Assembly: GCA_038229295.1 (NCBI GenBank)
Contig: JBBROO010000009.1
Location: 12,965 to 76,964, forward strand
DNA: 64,000 bases
Origin: JAJPGZ01 sp038229295
GTDB taxonomy: Bacteria > Verrucomicrobiota > Verrucomicrobiia > Chthoniobacterales > UBA10450
Direction: 5' to 3'
Part shown: one piece after another, positions 51,202 to 59,896 of the stretch
Position numbering within the stretch: position 1 is the first letter of the stretch
How the letters are laid out: the number at the start of each line of letters is the position of its first letter
Position numbers and translations under genes: made by a program
Notes under the pieces: generated by a model
Told to the model about the DNA's origin: nothing
The model's database searches: none
The model's input: the letters and a program-made list of their open reading frames with translations, nothing else

Positions 51202-52098
51202 TTGCCGGACGAAAAAGCGCGCGAACCGCTTGCGGAAGAATTTCTGCGCTATCTCAGCGTAGAGCGGAACGCGTCGCCGCGAACGCTGAAAGCTTACCGC
51301 CAATCGCTCGATGGGTTTCGCGCGGTGAACAAGAAGCCGTGGAAGAAATGCACGGACGATGATTTCCGCGATTACTTGTTCGACATCATGAAGCGCGAAC
51401 AGGCGCGCTCTTATGTGCGATTGCAATTCTCGGCCTTGCGCACGTTCTATAAATTTTTGGTCGATCGAAAAGGCTTACGCATTGATCCGCTGCGCGGACT
51501 GCAATTGCCGAAGATCGACAAGAAACTTCCGCTCGTACTCACGCGGCCACAAATTGATGAGCTTCTGGCGGCACCGTTAAAAGTGCCGAAGAACCGTGCG
51601 GCGCCGACCTGGATGCCGCTGCGCGATGTCGCGATCATGGAACTTTTTTACTCGAGCGGTCTGCGCTTGAGCGAGCTGGCCGCGCTCGACGTTTCCGATG
51701 TCGATCTTTACACGGAGTCGGTGCGCGTGTTCGGAAAAGGAAGCAAGGAACGCGTCTGTCCGGTGGGCGCGCCCGCGCTCGAAGCGATCCAAAAATATCG
51801 CGCGGCCGCGAACATTCACACCGGCGCCCTGTTCGTTAACAAGTCGCGCAAGCGTATCGCGCCGCGATCGATCTGGCTGATCTTGAAGCGCTATTTGCGT
51901 CACACATCTATTCCGATTTCGATTAGTCCGCACAAATTGCGGCACAGTTTCGCCACGCACATGCTCGACGGCGGCGCGGATTTGCGGAGCGTGCAGGCCT
52001 TGTTAGGCCACGCCAGTCTTTCCACGACGCAGATCTACACGCATGTGACCGTCGAGCGTTTGAAAAAAGCCTACGCGAGCGCACATCCGCGCGCGTGA
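51202..52098 (+). CDS. xerC: Tyrosine recombinase XerC
   Basis: XerC with XerD resolves chromosome dimers at dif. The 298-residue protein has the core-binding domain and the catalytic domain with Arg in 'SSGLRLSELAAL', Lys in 'GKGSKERVCP', His-x-x-Arg in 'SPHKLRHSFATHML', His in 'LLGHASLSTTQIYTHV' and the nucleophile Tyr in that block. The start is TTG at 51202, two bases after the lipoprotein stop, with GGAG 8 bp upstream. It lacks the additional domain that marks integron integrases, so it is not IntI. A dif site is not seen. Confidence 0.92.
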   Translation: MPDEKAREPLAEEFLRYLSVERNASPRTLKAYRQSLDGFRAVNKKPWKKCTDDDFRDYLFDIMKREQARSYVRLQFSALRTFYKFLVDRKGLRIDPLRGLQLPKIDKKLPLVLTRPQIDELLAAPLKVPKNRAAPTWMPLRDVAIMELFYSSGLRLSELAALDVSDVDLYTESVRVFGKGSKERVCPVGAPALEAIQKYRAAANIHTGALFVNKSRKRIAPRSIWLILKRYLRHTSIPISISPHKLRHSFATHMLDGGADLRSVQALLGHASLSTTQIYTHVTVERLKKAYASAHPRA

Positions 52099-52099
52099 C

Positions 52100-53851
52100 C
52101 TAACGCTGCCCGCGTGCGGCGAGCGCTTTCTCCAACGCATCTTTCGCGTCCGGATAATTTGGATCGATGCGCAACGCGGTCTGAAGTTGAGCGATAGCAT
52201 CATCCCAGCGTTGCTGGCGCAGATCGACCGTGGCCAGATTGTAATGCGCCGTTGCATTCGCCGGGTCGAGCTCGATCACTTTCTCGTAATGCCTCGTGGC
52301 AAGATCGACATCTCCACGTTGCAGCAAAATGTTTCCCAGATTGCCATGGGCCTCGATAAATTCCGGATTGAGTGTGAGCGCATTCTGGTAACACGCCGCC
52401 GCGAAATCAGGATCACCTTTCTGCGCCGCTATGTTTCCCAAGCTGTAATAGGCTTTCGCGTAGTTCGGGTTAATCTCGATTGCTCTTTGCAAATGCGTAG
52501 TCGCGTCATCAATCAGACCTTTCTGTAAAAGAGCAGCCGCGAGATTGAAGTGCGCGAATTCAAAGTCCGGCTCCAGCGCGAGCGCGCTTTCGTAATGAGC
52601 GATCGCTTCATCCACTCTTCCCTGCTCCACCAGAACGCCGCCGAGATTGCTGTGCGCCGTCGGGCTGTTTGCATTTTTTGTTAGGACGCTTCGATAAAAA
52701 GTTTCGCCGTCACGAAAGACGTGGCTATGTCGCCACGTCAAAAAAACGAGGCACACGAGTATGGCAGCGAGCGTGATCCGTTTTGGCCCGTTTGCCGCAC
52801 CGGCTGCGGCCAACGCAATAATTGGGATGCTGGCCAAATAGAGAAAATGATCGGCGACGAACGAGAAGCGGAAGTAGGAGATGTTGAGGAAGCCTAACAT
52901 CGGAAAAATCATGGCCGCGAAAATGAGCAGCGCGGCTAACGGCGCGCGCGACCGCTTATGCAAGATCGACAATGTGGCCACCAACGACAGCGCGGCGATG
53001 GGAAAAAGATATTGCCACCAAATCGTCGGATCAATGTGCCAGCGCGGATAAATGACGATCAGATCCGCCGGCCAAAACAGTTTGGCCAAATAAAACCAAA
53101 ACGCGCGGCCGGCGATGAGGCCTCGTTCGATTAGGGAGAGATCGAAGATCTTGCCTTCGGCGTTGCAATATTTTCGCTCGACCCAGGCGGTGAACAGGCC
53201 GGAGGTAATTCCGATGACGAAAAATGGAACGAGCGGTTTGGCGTCGCGACGCCAGGATAACGTTCCTTGTTTCCACCAGAGTGTGACCGCGAGTGCGGCG
53301 GGCAAGGGCGCGATGACGCTTTTGGTCATCAGGCCTAACGAAAACCAGACGAGCGCGAAAATGTAAGAGCGACGATGTCGATCTTGCGTGAACTGGAAGT
53401 AAGCCAGCGCGGACAACAGGCAGAACGTACCGGAGAGCGTGTTTTTCAATTCCGAAATCCACGCGACGGATTCCACGTGCAATGGATGGAGCGCAAATAT
53501 TGCGGCCGCGAGCCACGCGCCGGGTAGCCCAAGCAATCGCAGAATCTTTACGAGAAGAAGCGCCGACGCCACATGCAGCGAGATGTTAACGAGGTGATAG
53601 CCGAGCGGAAATTCGCCCCACAACTTTTGCTCCAACCAAAAGATGCTATGCAGGACGGGATAATATTGCGGCGCGGCTCCCGGCTCGGTCCAGATGCGAA
53701 TCAATCCGTGCCAGGACCGCAACTGCAGATGCGTTATGTGATCGCCGTCATCCCAAATCGGCAATCCCTTCCAAGCCGGCAGATACGCAAGGAAAGTCGC
53801 GGCGATTAAAACCAATGCGAAAAGCCGGTCGCGCTTTTGCAAGATCGACAT
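52100..53851 (-). CDS. TPR-containing GT-C-like membrane protein (TMTC-like)
   Basis: From ATG 53851 the 583-residue protein has about ten membrane helices in its first 370 residues and the first-loop acidic motif 'GLPIWDDGDHITHL', typical of GT-C glycosyltransferases, then 'HPLHVESVAWISELKNTLSG'. The last 200 residues are five or six TPR repeats ('AHSNLGGVLVEQGRVDEAIAHYESALALEP' and similar). Eukaryotic TMTC proteins share this order. It could transfer a sugar from a polyprenyl phosphate to protein. The start codon is formed by the window word: ATGTCGATCTTG encodes Met-Ser-Ile-Leu. Confidence 0.8.
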   Translation of the reverse strand: MSILQKRDRLFALVLIAATFLAYLPAWKGLPIWDDGDHITHLQLRSWHGLIRIWTEPGAAPQYYPVLHSIFWLEQKLWGEFPLGYHLVNISLHVASALLLVKILRLLGLPGAWLAAAIFALHPLHVESVAWISELKNTLSGTFCLLSALAYFQFTQDRHRRSYIFALVWFSLGLMTKSVIAPLPAALAVTLWWKQGTLSWRRDAKPLVPFFVIGITSGLFTAWVERKYCNAEGKIFDLSLIERGLIAGRAFWFYLAKLFWPADLIVIYPRWHIDPTIWWQYLFPIAALSLVATLSILHKRSRAPLAALLIFAAMIFPMLGFLNISYFRFSFVADHFLYLASIPIIALAAAGAANGPKRITLAAILVCLVFLTWRHSHVFRDGETFYRSVLTKNANSPTAHSNLGGVLVEQGRVDEAIAHYESALALEPDFEFAHFNLAAALLQKGLIDDATTHLQRAIEINPNYAKAYYSLGNIAAQKGDPDFAAACYQNALTLNPEFIEAHGNLGNILLQRGDVDLATRHYEKVIELDPANATAHYNLATVDLRQQRWDDAIAQLQTALRIDPNYPDAKDALEKALAARGQR

Positions 53852-53897
53852 GCGCTCGATTGATTGGATCATCCAATCAGATCACGAGCGAAGCTGC

Positions 53898-56375
53898 CTA
53901 ACTAGCGCTGGCAGCGGTGCTGCCGTGCGGCTCGGCCGCCTTGAAAACGAGTTTGCCTTCCTCCGCGACAACGTGAACAACGTCGCCGGCTTTGACATTG
54001 CCGCGCAACAATTCTTCGGCAAACGGGTCTTCCAGATAACGCTCGACCGCGCGACGCATCGGACGCGCGCCATAAGTCGGGTCGTATCCTTTTTCGATCA
54101 GGAATTCTTTCGCGCTGTCCTCGAGTTCGACGTGGACTTCTTTCGCTTTGACGCGCGCGACCACTTTAGCGACCTCAAGATCGACAATCTTCATCAGGTC
54201 GATCTTGGTCAATTGATGGAAGACAATGATGTCATCGAGCCGATTAATAAATTCGGGTTTGAAAGCTTTTTTCGCTTCTTCGAGGAGCTTGTCGCGCATG
54301 ACATCATATTCATGCTCGCCCAGTGGCTTGACCGCGCCGAATCCCATCGTCGTCGAACGCTTGAGCGTTTCCGCGCCCACATTCGAGGTCATAATGATGA
54401 TGGTGTTTCGGAAATCGATCTTGCGACCTAACGAATCGGTGATTTTTCCGTCTTCGAGAATTTGCAGGAGCAGATGCATCACGTCGGGATGCCCCTTTTC
54501 GATTTCGTCGAAGAGCACGACCGAATACGGACGACGACGCACGGCCTCGGAAAGTTGGCCACCCTCTTCGTACCCGACGTATCCCGGGGGCGAACCAATC
54601 AATCGCGACGCGGTAAATTTTTCCATGTACTCCGACATGTCGATCTGAATGAGCGCGTCGCGATCGCCAAACATGAACTCGGCCAATTTCTGCGCGAGAA
54701 AAGTTTTGCCGACGCCGGTCGGGCCCAGGAAAATAAAGGAACCGATCGGACGTCGTGGATCTTTCAGATCGGCGCGGCTGCGGCGCAAAGCTTTCGAAAT
54801 CGCAATGACGGCTTCGTCCTGGCCGATGACACGCGTCCTCAGCTCGTCCTCCATCTTGAGCAGCTTCTCCGTTTCGGCCTGCTCCATGCGCTGAAGCGGA
54901 ACCCCGGTGACTTTCGAGATGATGTGCATCATGTCCTCGCCGGTGACGGTCACTTCTTTCTCTTCCCGTTCCTCGCGCCATTTGGCCAAAATGGTATCGA
55001 GCTTTTCTTTGGTCTGCTTTTCTTTGTCGCGGAGTGAAGCAGCTTTCTCGAAATCCTGCGCTTTGATCGCGCCTTCTTTTTCAATCCGGATCTCTTCGAT
55101 TTCCTTCTCGATTTCCTTGACGTTAGGCGGACGCGTCATGGCGTTAATGCGCGCGCGCGAGCCGGCTTCGTCCATTACATCGATGGCTTTATCGGGCAGA
55201 AAACGGCCCGTGATATAACGCTCGGAAAATTTCACCGCCGTTTCCAACGCTTCGTCGGTGAGCTTGGCCTTGTGATGCGCTTCGTACTTCGGGCGCAGCC
55301 CTTTCAAAATCTCGATGGCCTCATCGATGGTCGGCGCATCCACCTTCACCGTTTGGAAACGGCGTTCGAGCGCTGCGTCTTTCTCGATGTACTTGCGGTA
55401 CTCGTTCATCGTGGTCGCGCCGACGCATTGCAATTCGCCCCGACTCAGCGCCGGTTTGATAATGTTCGAGGCGTCCATCGCGCCTTCGGCCGAACCCGCG
55501 CCGACGATGGTGTGCAGCTCGTCGATAAACAAAATCACGTTTTTCGAGCGGCGAATTTCGTCCATGACCGCTTTGATGCGTTCCTCAAACTGCCCGCGGT
55601 ATTTCGTGCCCGCGACCATCAGCGCAAGATCGAGAGTGATCACGCGCTTATCGCGCAAAAGTTCTGGAACGTTCCCGCTCGCGATTTCCTGCGCCAGTCC
55701 TTCCGCGATCGCGGTCTTGCCCACACCGGCTTCACCGATCAATACCGGATTATTTTTCGTCCGCCGGCAAAGCACTTGAATGACGCGCTCGATTTCATTC
55801 TTGCGGCCAATGACTGGATCGAGCTCATTCTTTTTCGCGAGCTCGGTCAGGTCGCGACCAAATGCGCGCAACGCCGGCGTCTTCACATCTTTCTTTGAAG
55901 TCGGCTCGCCACTCGCCTCTTCCGCTTCGGCCGGTGTAAAATTCGGATCAAGTTCTTTTTGGATCTCCACCTTCGTGCGCTCGATATCGACCTCGAGACT
56001 TCGGAGCACGCGCGCGGCGACCCCTTCGCCTTCCTTCAACAGGCCTAACAAAATGTGTTCGGTGCCGACGTAGGAATGATTCAGCGCTTTCGCCTCCTTG
56101 CCGGCGAGCGCGAGAACTTTTTTAACGCGTGGCGTGTAGGGAATGTTGCCGACCATTTTCGTTTCCGGGCCGGAACCAACCTGCTTCTCCACTTCCATGC
56201 GCACGGTCTCGAGATCGAGCCCCATCTTTTGCAGGACATTCACAGCCACGCCCTGGCCGAGCTTGATCAAGCCTAACAAGAGATGCTCGGTGCCGACGTA
56301 ATTGTGATTGAACCGGTCCGCTTCTTTACGCGCGAGTGCGAGGACCTGTTGAGCGCGAGGGGTGAAATTATTCAT
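53898..56375 (-). CDS. clpC: ClpC ATPase of the Clp protease
   Basis: ClpC unfolds substrates for ClpP. The 825-residue sequence has two N-domain repeats ('LLLGLIKLGQGVAVNVLQKMG' region), the first AAA module with 'GEAGVGKTAIAEGL' and 'VILFIDELHTIVGAGSAEGAMDA', and a UVR-type coiled coil (about 418-480). The second AAA module has 'GPTGVGKTFLAQKLAEFMFGD' and 'VVLFDEIEKGHPDV'. The UVR motif is characteristic of ClpC and binds McsB. The gene overlaps mcsB by 8 bp. No ctsR is present. Confidence 0.96.
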   Translation of the reverse strand: MNNFTPRAQQVLALARKEADRFNHNYVGTEHLLLGLIKLGQGVAVNVLQKMGLDLETVRMEVEKQVGSGPETKMVGNIPYTPRVKKVLALAGKEAKALNHSYVGTEHILLGLLKEGEGVAARVLRSLEVDIERTKVEIQKELDPNFTPAEAEEASGEPTSKKDVKTPALRAFGRDLTELAKKNELDPVIGRKNEIERVIQVLCRRTKNNPVLIGEAGVGKTAIAEGLAQEIASGNVPELLRDKRVITLDLALMVAGTKYRGQFEERIKAVMDEIRRSKNVILFIDELHTIVGAGSAEGAMDASNIIKPALSRGELQCVGATTMNEYRKYIEKDAALERRFQTVKVDAPTIDEAIEILKGLRPKYEAHHKAKLTDEALETAVKFSERYITGRFLPDKAIDVMDEAGSRARINAMTRPPNVKEIEKEIEEIRIEKEGAIKAQDFEKAASLRDKEKQTKEKLDTILAKWREEREEKEVTVTGEDMMHIISKVTGVPLQRMEQAETEKLLKMEDELRTRVIGQDEAVIAISKALRRSRADLKDPRRPIGSFIFLGPTGVGKTFLAQKLAEFMFGDRDALIQIDMSEYMEKFTASRLIGSPPGYVGYEEGGQLSEAVRRRPYSVVLFDEIEKGHPDVMHLLLQILEDGKITDSLGRKIDFRNTIIIMTSNVGAETLKRSTTMGFGAVKPLGEHEYDVMRDKLLEEAKKAFKPEFINRLDDIIVFHQLTKIDLMKIVDLEVAKVVARVKAKEVHVELEDSAKEFLIEKGYDPTYGARPMRRAVERYLEDPFAEELLRGNVKAGDVVHVVAEEGKLVFKAAEPHGSTAASAS

Positions 56376-57495
56376 TGTTCTCCGATGAAGATGTCGATCT
56401 ATCCTCCTCCGACTCCCTCACCAGTTTACTAATATCAGGTTTAGGAAAGACTTTCAAACGCTCGCGGATAATTTGCGCGCGCAAGTGGTCGCGTTCCTCC
56501 GCGTTTAATTTCTGCTGCGAACTTTTTTGCAGATGCGCCGGCTGCGTATCAATGAAGAGTTCGTCGGCTGGCAATCGCCGATCTTCCGGAAACGCGCCCA
56601 GATCGACACCGAGTTTCACGATCGACAACAAGTTGAGCGCCTCTTTCGAACTCATGGCATGTGCATATGTAAGCACACCGTAGGCCCGACCGATCTGATC
56701 CCATAATGTGTTCGGTCTTTTTTGAATCAGCACTTGCCGCGCGTCGTGCTCCTTTTCGATGATCGTCTCGATCACTTTGCTCAACCGCGAAATGATCTCG
56801 TCTTCTTTTTCGCCTAACGTCGTTTGGTTCGAGATCTGGAAAAGATTTCCCATCGCCTCGGTGCCTTCGCCATATAGTCCGCGGACCGCGAGCCCGATCT
56901 TGCTGACGGCTTGGATGACTTGATTGATTAACTCGCTCAACACCAGACCCGGCAGGTGCAACATGGCTGACGCGCGCATGCCGGTGCCGACATTGGTCGG
57001 ACACGCGGTCAGATACCCGAGGCGTTGATCGTAAGCGAAATCGAGTTTGCTCTCGAGCGCACTGTCGATCTTATCGACGAGCTTGAACGCCTGCTTCAAT
57101 TGCAATCCAGAACGGATCGACTGCATGCGCAAATGATCTTCCTCATTAATCATCACGCTGAGCGTTTGCCGCCGATTCATCACCACTCCGCTGCCGACAC
57201 TCTTGGCCGCATGTTCGCGACTGATGAGATGCCGCTCCACCAGCACCTGCTTTTCGAGCGCAGAAAGTTCCTGCAGCACTTCCGAAAACGAATCCTGCAT
57301 CTCCGGAAGCTCTTCCACCCGAGGTTTGATCAATTCGAGAATCGCCGTGCGTTCCGCTTTCTTCGCCCAACCGGGAAACGCGCGATCGCGCAGATTGCGC
57401 GCGAGCCGCACGCGGCTGCTGATCACGATCTGATGATGCGGCCCTTCACCACGCAGCCATTCTCCGGCAGTGGAGATGACATTTGAAAATTTCAT
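56368..57495 (-). CDS. mcsB: Protein arginine kinase McsB
   Basis: McsB phosphorylates arginine on proteins, marking them for ClpCP. The 375-residue sequence has the guanido-kinase blocks 'ISSRVRLARNLRDRAFPGWA', 'SVGSGVVMNRRQTLSVMINEEDHLRMQSI' with the catalytic Glu-Asp, and 'CPTNVGTGMRASAMLHLPGL' with the Cys. 'RGLYGEGTEA' and a C-terminal Ser/Glu-rich tail follow. It overlaps clpC and follows mcsA, the same order as in Firmicutes and some PVC bacteria. The gene set implies arginine phosphorylation in this organism. Confidence 0.95.
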   Translation of the reverse strand: MKFSNVISTAGEWLRGEGPHHQIVISSRVRLARNLRDRAFPGWAKKAERTAILELIKPRVEELPEMQDSFSEVLQELSALEKQVLVERHLISREHAAKSVGSGVVMNRRQTLSVMINEEDHLRMQSIRSGLQLKQAFKLVDKIDSALESKLDFAYDQRLGYLTACPTNVGTGMRASAMLHLPGLVLSELINQVIQAVSKIGLAVRGLYGEGTEAMGNLFQISNQTTLGEKEDEIISRLSKVIETIIEKEHDARQVLIQKRPNTLWDQIGRAYGVLTYAHAMSSKEALNLLSIVKLGVDLGAFPEDRRLPADELFIDTQPAHLQKSSQQKLNAEERDHLRAQIIRERLKVFPKPDISKLVRESEEDRSTSSSENNE

Positions 57496-57502
57496 GGCCT
57501 AA

Positions 57503-57994
57503 CTAACTGGCAAGTTCGGTTTCCAATTGTTTGATTTGATCGCGCAACGACGCGGCGTCCTCGTAGTTTTCTTCCGCGACCGCTTTCTCCAGGTTCTCCG
57601 TCAAGGCCTTCATGCGGTCGCTCAACTCCAGCACACGATGCGCATGTTGCGGCAATTTTCCCACGTGCTCAGTCCCTTTGTGCATCGCTTTCAGCAGCGT
57701 GTTCAAGCCTTCCGAAAACGTCATGTAGCAACTGCTGCATCCGAGCCGGCCCGTTTTCTTGAAGTCGACCTGCGTGTAACCGCAGACCGGACATTTCTGA
57801 CTCGGCGCCCCTTTCTCGATTTCTTCCGCGGCGCCGATGCCTAACAACAAGTCGGCCAGCGCAAATCCAGTCGGGTCCTGCACGCCTTTCTCTTTCGAGC
57901 AGCCGTCGCACAAATTCACCTTCTGCATTTTCCCTTCCAGAATCTGCGTCAGGAAAACGGTCGCGTCATTGCATTTGCAAACGTCGCACAACAT
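57503..57994 (-). CDS. mcsA: McsA, activator of McsB
   Basis: The 163-residue protein has two N-terminal CXXC zinc-binding pairs ('LCDVCKCNDAT', 'NLCDGCSKEKG'), a second pair set ('KCPVCGYTQ', 'LGCSSCYMTF'), and a C-terminal UVR motif ('VAEENYEDAASLRDQIKQLE'). This is the McsA layout; it binds and stimulates McsB and interacts with ClpC. It lies 7 bp upstream of mcsB. Its stop lies in a GTTAGTTAGG sequence. Confidence 0.94.
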   Translation of the reverse strand: MLCDVCKCNDATVFLTQILEGKMQKVNLCDGCSKEKGVQDPTGFALADLLLGIGAAEEIEKGAPSQKCPVCGYTQVDFKKTGRLGCSSCYMTFSEGLNTLLKAMHKGTEHVGKLPQHAHRVLELSDRMKALTENLEKAVAEENYEDAASLRDQIKQLETELAS

Positions 57995-58070
57995 TTCGGT
58001 AAATAATTAGACCTCCAACTGTCTGAAAAATTCAACCGCCACTTTGTCAGCACCTTCTGCGCCGGTTGGA

Positions 58071-58097
58071 TTGTCGATCTTGCCCTTGTCGATCTTA
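58071..58097. repeat. Tandem pair of the window word upstream of ilvE stop
   Basis: TTGTCGATCTTGCCCTTGTC continuing to GATCTTACGA gives two copies of TTGTCGATCTT 15 bp apart, in the gap between mcsA and ilvE. Similar close pairs occur at 50684-50710 and (inverted) at 59807-59833. Confidence 0.9.
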
Positions 58098-59075
58098 CGA
58101 ATAAATCGGCGTCCCGGTTGCGCGCACAATCTCGCGGAAACGCGCGATCATTCGCGTGCTAATCGGCCCCGGCCTCCCATTTCCAATCGGACGTCCATCG
58201 GCCTTGATCACCGGAATCACTTCCGCCGCCGTGCCCGTGAGGAAACATTCGTCGGCAATGAAAACGTCGTGCCGCGTGATGTTCGTCTCCGTGATTTTGA
58301 TCCCAAGCTCCGCCGCAATCTCAAACGCAACCGACCGCGTAATCCCGCGCAACGCTCCGGCCGAGATCGGCGGACTGAAGATCTGACCGTTCTTGATCAC
58401 GAATACGTTGTCGGCCGTGCATTCCGCGACGTTACCTTGATCATTTAACATCAGCGCCTCATCCGCATTCGCCAGATTCGCTTCGATGCGCGCCATCACG
58501 TTGTTGAGATAATTCAGCGACTTCACCGCTGGATTCAGTGACGCTGGATTTGTTCGCCGCGTCGCCACTGTCACCACCGTCAATCCGCTTTTGTAAACGG
58601 ATTCCGGATACAACGCGATCTGCGCCACGATGATGATGACACTCGGCTTCTTACATTGCGCCGGATTCAATCCCAAGTTTCCGACGCCACGCGTTACGAC
58701 CAAACGAATGTAACCATCGCGCAAATCGTTTTGACGAATGGTTTCGAGCAACGCTTCGGTCATCTCCGTCATCGTCATCGGAATCTCGAGACAGATCGAC
58801 CGCGCCGAATCCCACAAGCGCTGCAAGTGCTCCTCAAGTCGAAACACGCGGCCGTTGTAGAACCGGATGCCTTCGAAGATCCCGTCGCCGTAAAGCAGAC
58901 CGTGATCGAACACCGAAACTTTCGCGTCCGCCTCGGCGAAAAATTTCCCATCGACGTAAATTTTCGATTCCTTTGCCGGCGCACTCGCGCGGCCCTTGTT
59001 ATCGACCGCCGGTTTCACCGCGGCCTTCGTCGTTGGTTCGTCCATCACCATCGCGTCCGTCTCAGAAGTTTTCAT
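58095..59075 (-). CDS. ilvE: Branched-chain amino-acid aminotransferase (class IV)
   Basis: This fold-type IV PLP enzyme transfers the amino group for Val, Leu and Ile synthesis. The 326-residue sequence has 'GKFFAEADAKVSVFDHGLLYGDGIFEGIRFY' near residues 42-72, the PLP Lys in 'AVKSLNYLNNVMARIEAN', 'ALMLNDQGNVAECTADNVFVIKNG' and 'ITRHDVFIADECFLTGTAAEV'. An unusual Ala/Lys-rich extension of about 35 residues precedes the core. A D-amino acid transaminase is the alternative; the 'GNVAECTADN' block leans to IlvE. Confidence 0.9.
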   Translation of the reverse strand: MKTSETDAMVMDEPTTKAAVKPAVDNKGRASAPAKESKIYVDGKFFAEADAKVSVFDHGLLYGDGIFEGIRFYNGRVFRLEEHLQRLWDSARSICLEIPMTMTEMTEALLETIRQNDLRDGYIRLVVTRGVGNLGLNPAQCKKPSVIIIVAQIALYPESVYKSGLTVVTVATRRTNPASLNPAVKSLNYLNNVMARIEANLANADEALMLNDQGNVAECTADNVFVIKNGQIFSPPISAGALRGITRSVAFEIAAELGIKITETNITRHDVFIADECFLTGTAAEVIPVIKADGRPIGNGRPGPISTRMIARFREIVRATGTPIYS

Positions 59076-59126
59076 ATGGCGAGAAAAATCTCCGGTGTTT
59101 CCCGCGCAATTCAAGGGGCAACTGCG

Positions 59127-59789
59127 TTATTGCACCTGACCATCCGCGATGTGCAACGTGCGATCGCCGCGTTCCGCCAATCGCGTATCGTGCGTCACCA
59201 CGAGCAGTGTTTTGTTTCGGTCCCGCGCCAGGTTCAACAAAAGATCGACAATCGTATCGCCGGTTTTGGAATCGAGATTGCCGGTCGGTTCGTCCGCGAA
59301 AATAATTTCCGGATCGTTCACAATTGAGCGCGCGATGGCCACCCGTTGCTGTTCGCCGCCGGAAAGTTCCGCCGGCAAATGGTGCATGCGATCCGCCAAT
59401 CCCACTTCTTTCAAACTTTTCTCCGCCGCTGCCGTTGTCGATCTTGCGCCGATCATTCCCGGCAGCGTCACGTTTTCCAGAGCCGTTAACTCCGGCAAAA
59501 GAAAATATCCCTGAAACACAAAACCCATTTTTTGATTTCGAAAACGTGCCTGCAAACTGGAACTGCCCTCATACAGTTCGTGCCCATCAAATTGCACCGA
59601 GCCCGACGCCGGCCGCTCCAAACCGGCCAGCGTATATAATAGAGTGGTCTTGCCGGCGCCGGACGCACCGCAGATGAAAATCGTTTCGCCGCGCACGATC
59701 TCCAGCGAAATGCCGCGCAACACTTCGATGCGGCGAGGGCCCATGCGGAATGATTGAAACAAATCGCGGGCGATCAATTGCGGCGGCAC
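59127..59789 (-). CDS. LolD-like ABC transporter ATP-binding protein, solitary
   Basis: The 220-residue ATPase starts with GTG 59789. It has Walker A 'ICGASGAGKTTLLYTLAG', Q-loop 'FVFQGYFLLPELTALENV', signature 'LSGGEQQRVAIARSI', Walker B 'IIFADEPTGNLD' and H-loop 'VVTHDTRLAERGDRTL'. This is the LolD/MacB-type clade that extracts lipoproteins or drives efflux. No LolC/E or MacB permease lies next to it, unlike in most genomes. Two AAGATCGACA copies (59807, 59823) stand just upstream. Confidence 0.88.
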   Translation of the reverse strand: MPPQLIARDLFQSFRMGPRRIEVLRGISLEIVRGETIFICGASGAGKTTLLYTLAGLERPASGSVQFDGHELYEGSSSLQARFRNQKMGFVFQGYFLLPELTALENVTLPGMIGARSTTAAAEKSLKEVGLADRMHHLPAELSGGEQQRVAIARSIVNDPEIIFADEPTGNLDSKTGDTIVDLLLNLARDRNKTLLVVTHDTRLAERGDRTLHIADGQVQ

Positions 59790-59845
59790 GAGCCATTACT
59801 CCGGCGAAGATCGACATCGCGCAAGATCGACATCGTCCGTACGCG

Positions 59846-59882
59846 CGAAAGCCGCCGCAGGTAAACCCGCGACGGCCTTTCG
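59846..59882 (-). terminator. Hairpin downstream of peptidoglycan-binding gene 1
   Basis: On the minus strand CGAAAGGCCGTCGCGGG and its partner ending GCGGCTTTCG form a stem with two internal mismatches and a short loop, 15-51 bp beyond the stop of the gene at 59897. The T-tract is short (CTTTCG). Confidence 0.5.
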
Positions 59883-59896
59883 TTGGTGGGAATCGT

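Noticed and set aside
51202..52098. XerC as the missing integron integrase
   Set aside because: The protein matches XerC throughout and lacks the extra segment of IntI; it is also far from the attC sites.
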